NCBI GenBank assembly: GCA_965279655.1
Contig: OZ257255.1
Location: 4,526,001-4,590,000, forward strand
From: SCTM01 sp965279655
GTDB taxonomy: Bacteria > Pseudomonadota > Alphaproteobacteria > Rhodospirillales > Rhodospirillaceae
DNA: 64,000 nt
Reading direction: 5' to 3'
Shown here: positions 63,528 to 64,000 of the stretch, one piece after another
Layout: the number at the start of each line of letters is the position of its first letter
How positions within the stretch are numbered: the first letter of the stretch is position 1
The notes under the pieces: model-generated
Seen by the model: the letters and a program-made list of their open reading frames with translations, nothing else
The model's database searches: none
What the model was told of the DNA's origin: nothing
Translations under genes and position numbers: made by a program

Positions 63528-64000
63528 CTAGATTTTTTGGTAACGACGAAAGATGGGTCTCCAACTCGGTATATGGACGTCCGCTTCTCCCCAGAAAACT
63601 GGCAATGAATTGTCAGGAGTGTTGTGGCTAAACCCCAAAGCTAGCTGACAGTCCCTATAGCCCAACGGATGCTTTGGACAGAGGACACTTCCGTACGCGC
63701 TCGCGATAGATGCCGCTGTGGTGCGGTCGAGTGGTGGAGCCGCCGGATAGATGCGCGAAGTCGGAGCAAAGCACTTAAATGTTTCGTCCAATTCCATCAT
63801 CGTTTCAACTGAGTCGAACAGCCGGCTCCCTCTTACCGTCGCCAGTCCCTCGCTCGTAGCAAATAGTGGAAAGTAGGATGTCTTGGCGGCGGGGAACGCC
63901 TTCTTGAGCGGACCGAGTACCTGAGTCGCAAATTCGACGATTTGTTGGCCTGAAGCGCATAGGTCGTCGATGAAAATGTAACGCGTAACGAGCGGTGGCC
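63528..64000 (-). CDS. Phosphoribosyltransferase-like protein (PRTase-CE type), N-terminus beyond window
   Basis: The frame is open from the window edge to the TAG at 63528 (157 codons visible). Just inside the edge is YIFIDDLCASGQQ, matching the PRPP-binding loop of type I phosphoribosyltransferases (hydrophobic strand, DD, then xxSGxT), followed by a Rossmann-like stretch and, near the end, FSHNTPDNSLPVFWG, a signature I recall from PRTase-like proteins of predicted conflict systems. It leads the three-gene minus-strand cassette. PRTase chemistry would put PRPP or a nucleotide as substrate; whether this protein is an effector or a signal generator is not known. Confidence 0.82.
   Translation of the reverse strand, partial: PPLVTRYIFIDDLCASGQQIVEFATQVLGPLKKAFPAAKTSYFPLFATSEGLATVRGSRLFDSVETMMELDETFKCFAPTSRIYPAAPPLDRTTAASIASAYGSVLCPKHPLGYRDCQLALGFSHNTPDNSLPVFWGEADVHIPSWRPIFRRYQKI

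Larger units (their letters stand above)
55477..64000. mobile_element. Genomic island (left part), integrated at tRNA-Ala(GGC)
   Basis: Bounded on the left by the tRNA fragment and followed by a tyrosine recombinase reading inward, then regulatory, replication-like and defence-like genes with more A/T-rich sequence and codon use than the left 55 kb (most visible at 57.3-58.1 and 59.2-63.8 kb). No transfer genes, capsid genes or transposases are seen in the visible part. The right end is outside the window. Confidence 0.75.

Overview
The window is high-GC DNA, most likely from an alphaproteobacterium. The evidence is the XrtA/PEP-CTERM-type Prs and Eps genes, the CCCGGCGAAGGCCGGG-type dispersed palindromes, frequent GTG starts, and an island carrying ThyX. 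The genus cannot be determined from the sequence.

Region 1 (about 1-31.5 kb) is an exopolysaccharide and envelope locus of the exosortase A (XrtA/PEP-CTERM) kind. It holds a 5'-truncated TIGR03087-type glycosyltransferase, a GT2 enzyme, a Wzx-like flippase, an O-antigen-ligase-like polymerase/ligase, three GT4 enzymes, a polysaccharide deacetylase-like protein, an unusual oxidoreductase-epimerase fusion, galE, the prsT/prsR/prsK trio (TPR protein, sigma-54 response regulator, histidine kinase) and the initiating EpsB-like phosphoglycosyltransferase. Two GT-C-like membrane proteins, a polyprenol-phosphate GT2 and a GtrA protein follow. Neither the exosortase nor any PEP-CTERM substrate lies in the window, so the locus probably continues to the left.

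Region 2 (about 27.9-50.3 kb) is a type I secretion locus built around one enormous gene. It has a TolC-like outer membrane protein, a prolyl-4-hydroxylase-like 2OG-Fe(II) dioxygenase and a GT4 enzyme. Next comes a 4,269-residue adhesin: FecR domain, about 260 residues of Pro/Thr linker, thousands of residues of Gly/Ser/Thr/Asn beta-type repeats, and a C-terminal RTX domain. It is followed by a CHASE2-class III nucleotide cyclase, the ABC exporter and the HlyD adaptor. The placement of a prolyl hydroxylase and a glycosyltransferase next to a Pro-Thr-rich secreted protein suggests a bacterial counterpart of plant hydroxyproline-rich glycoproteins. That is an inference.

Region 3 (about 50.3-55.5 kb) holds an alpha/beta hydrolase with histidine at the nucleophile position, a small conserved-looking protein, a TIGR04372-like glycosyltransferase, and a divergent operon of two unknown small proteins plus a radical SAM/SPASM-like protein that ends in a clear terminator.

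Region 4 (55.5 kb to the end) is the left end of an integrated genomic island. It has a tRNA-Ala(GGC) 3' fragment, a tyrosine recombinase, a repeat-dense non-coding tract, an AlpA-like regulator with palindromes, a HTH_36-type protein, thyX, a winged-helix protein, and a minus-strand cassette. The cassette comprises a phosphoribosyltransferase-like protein (cut by the window end), an ORC/CDC6-like ATPase and a Rossmann-like protein. This cassette looks like an incompletely characterised nucleotide-centred conflict (defence) system and, with the hydroxylase-adhesin locus, is the most interesting content here.
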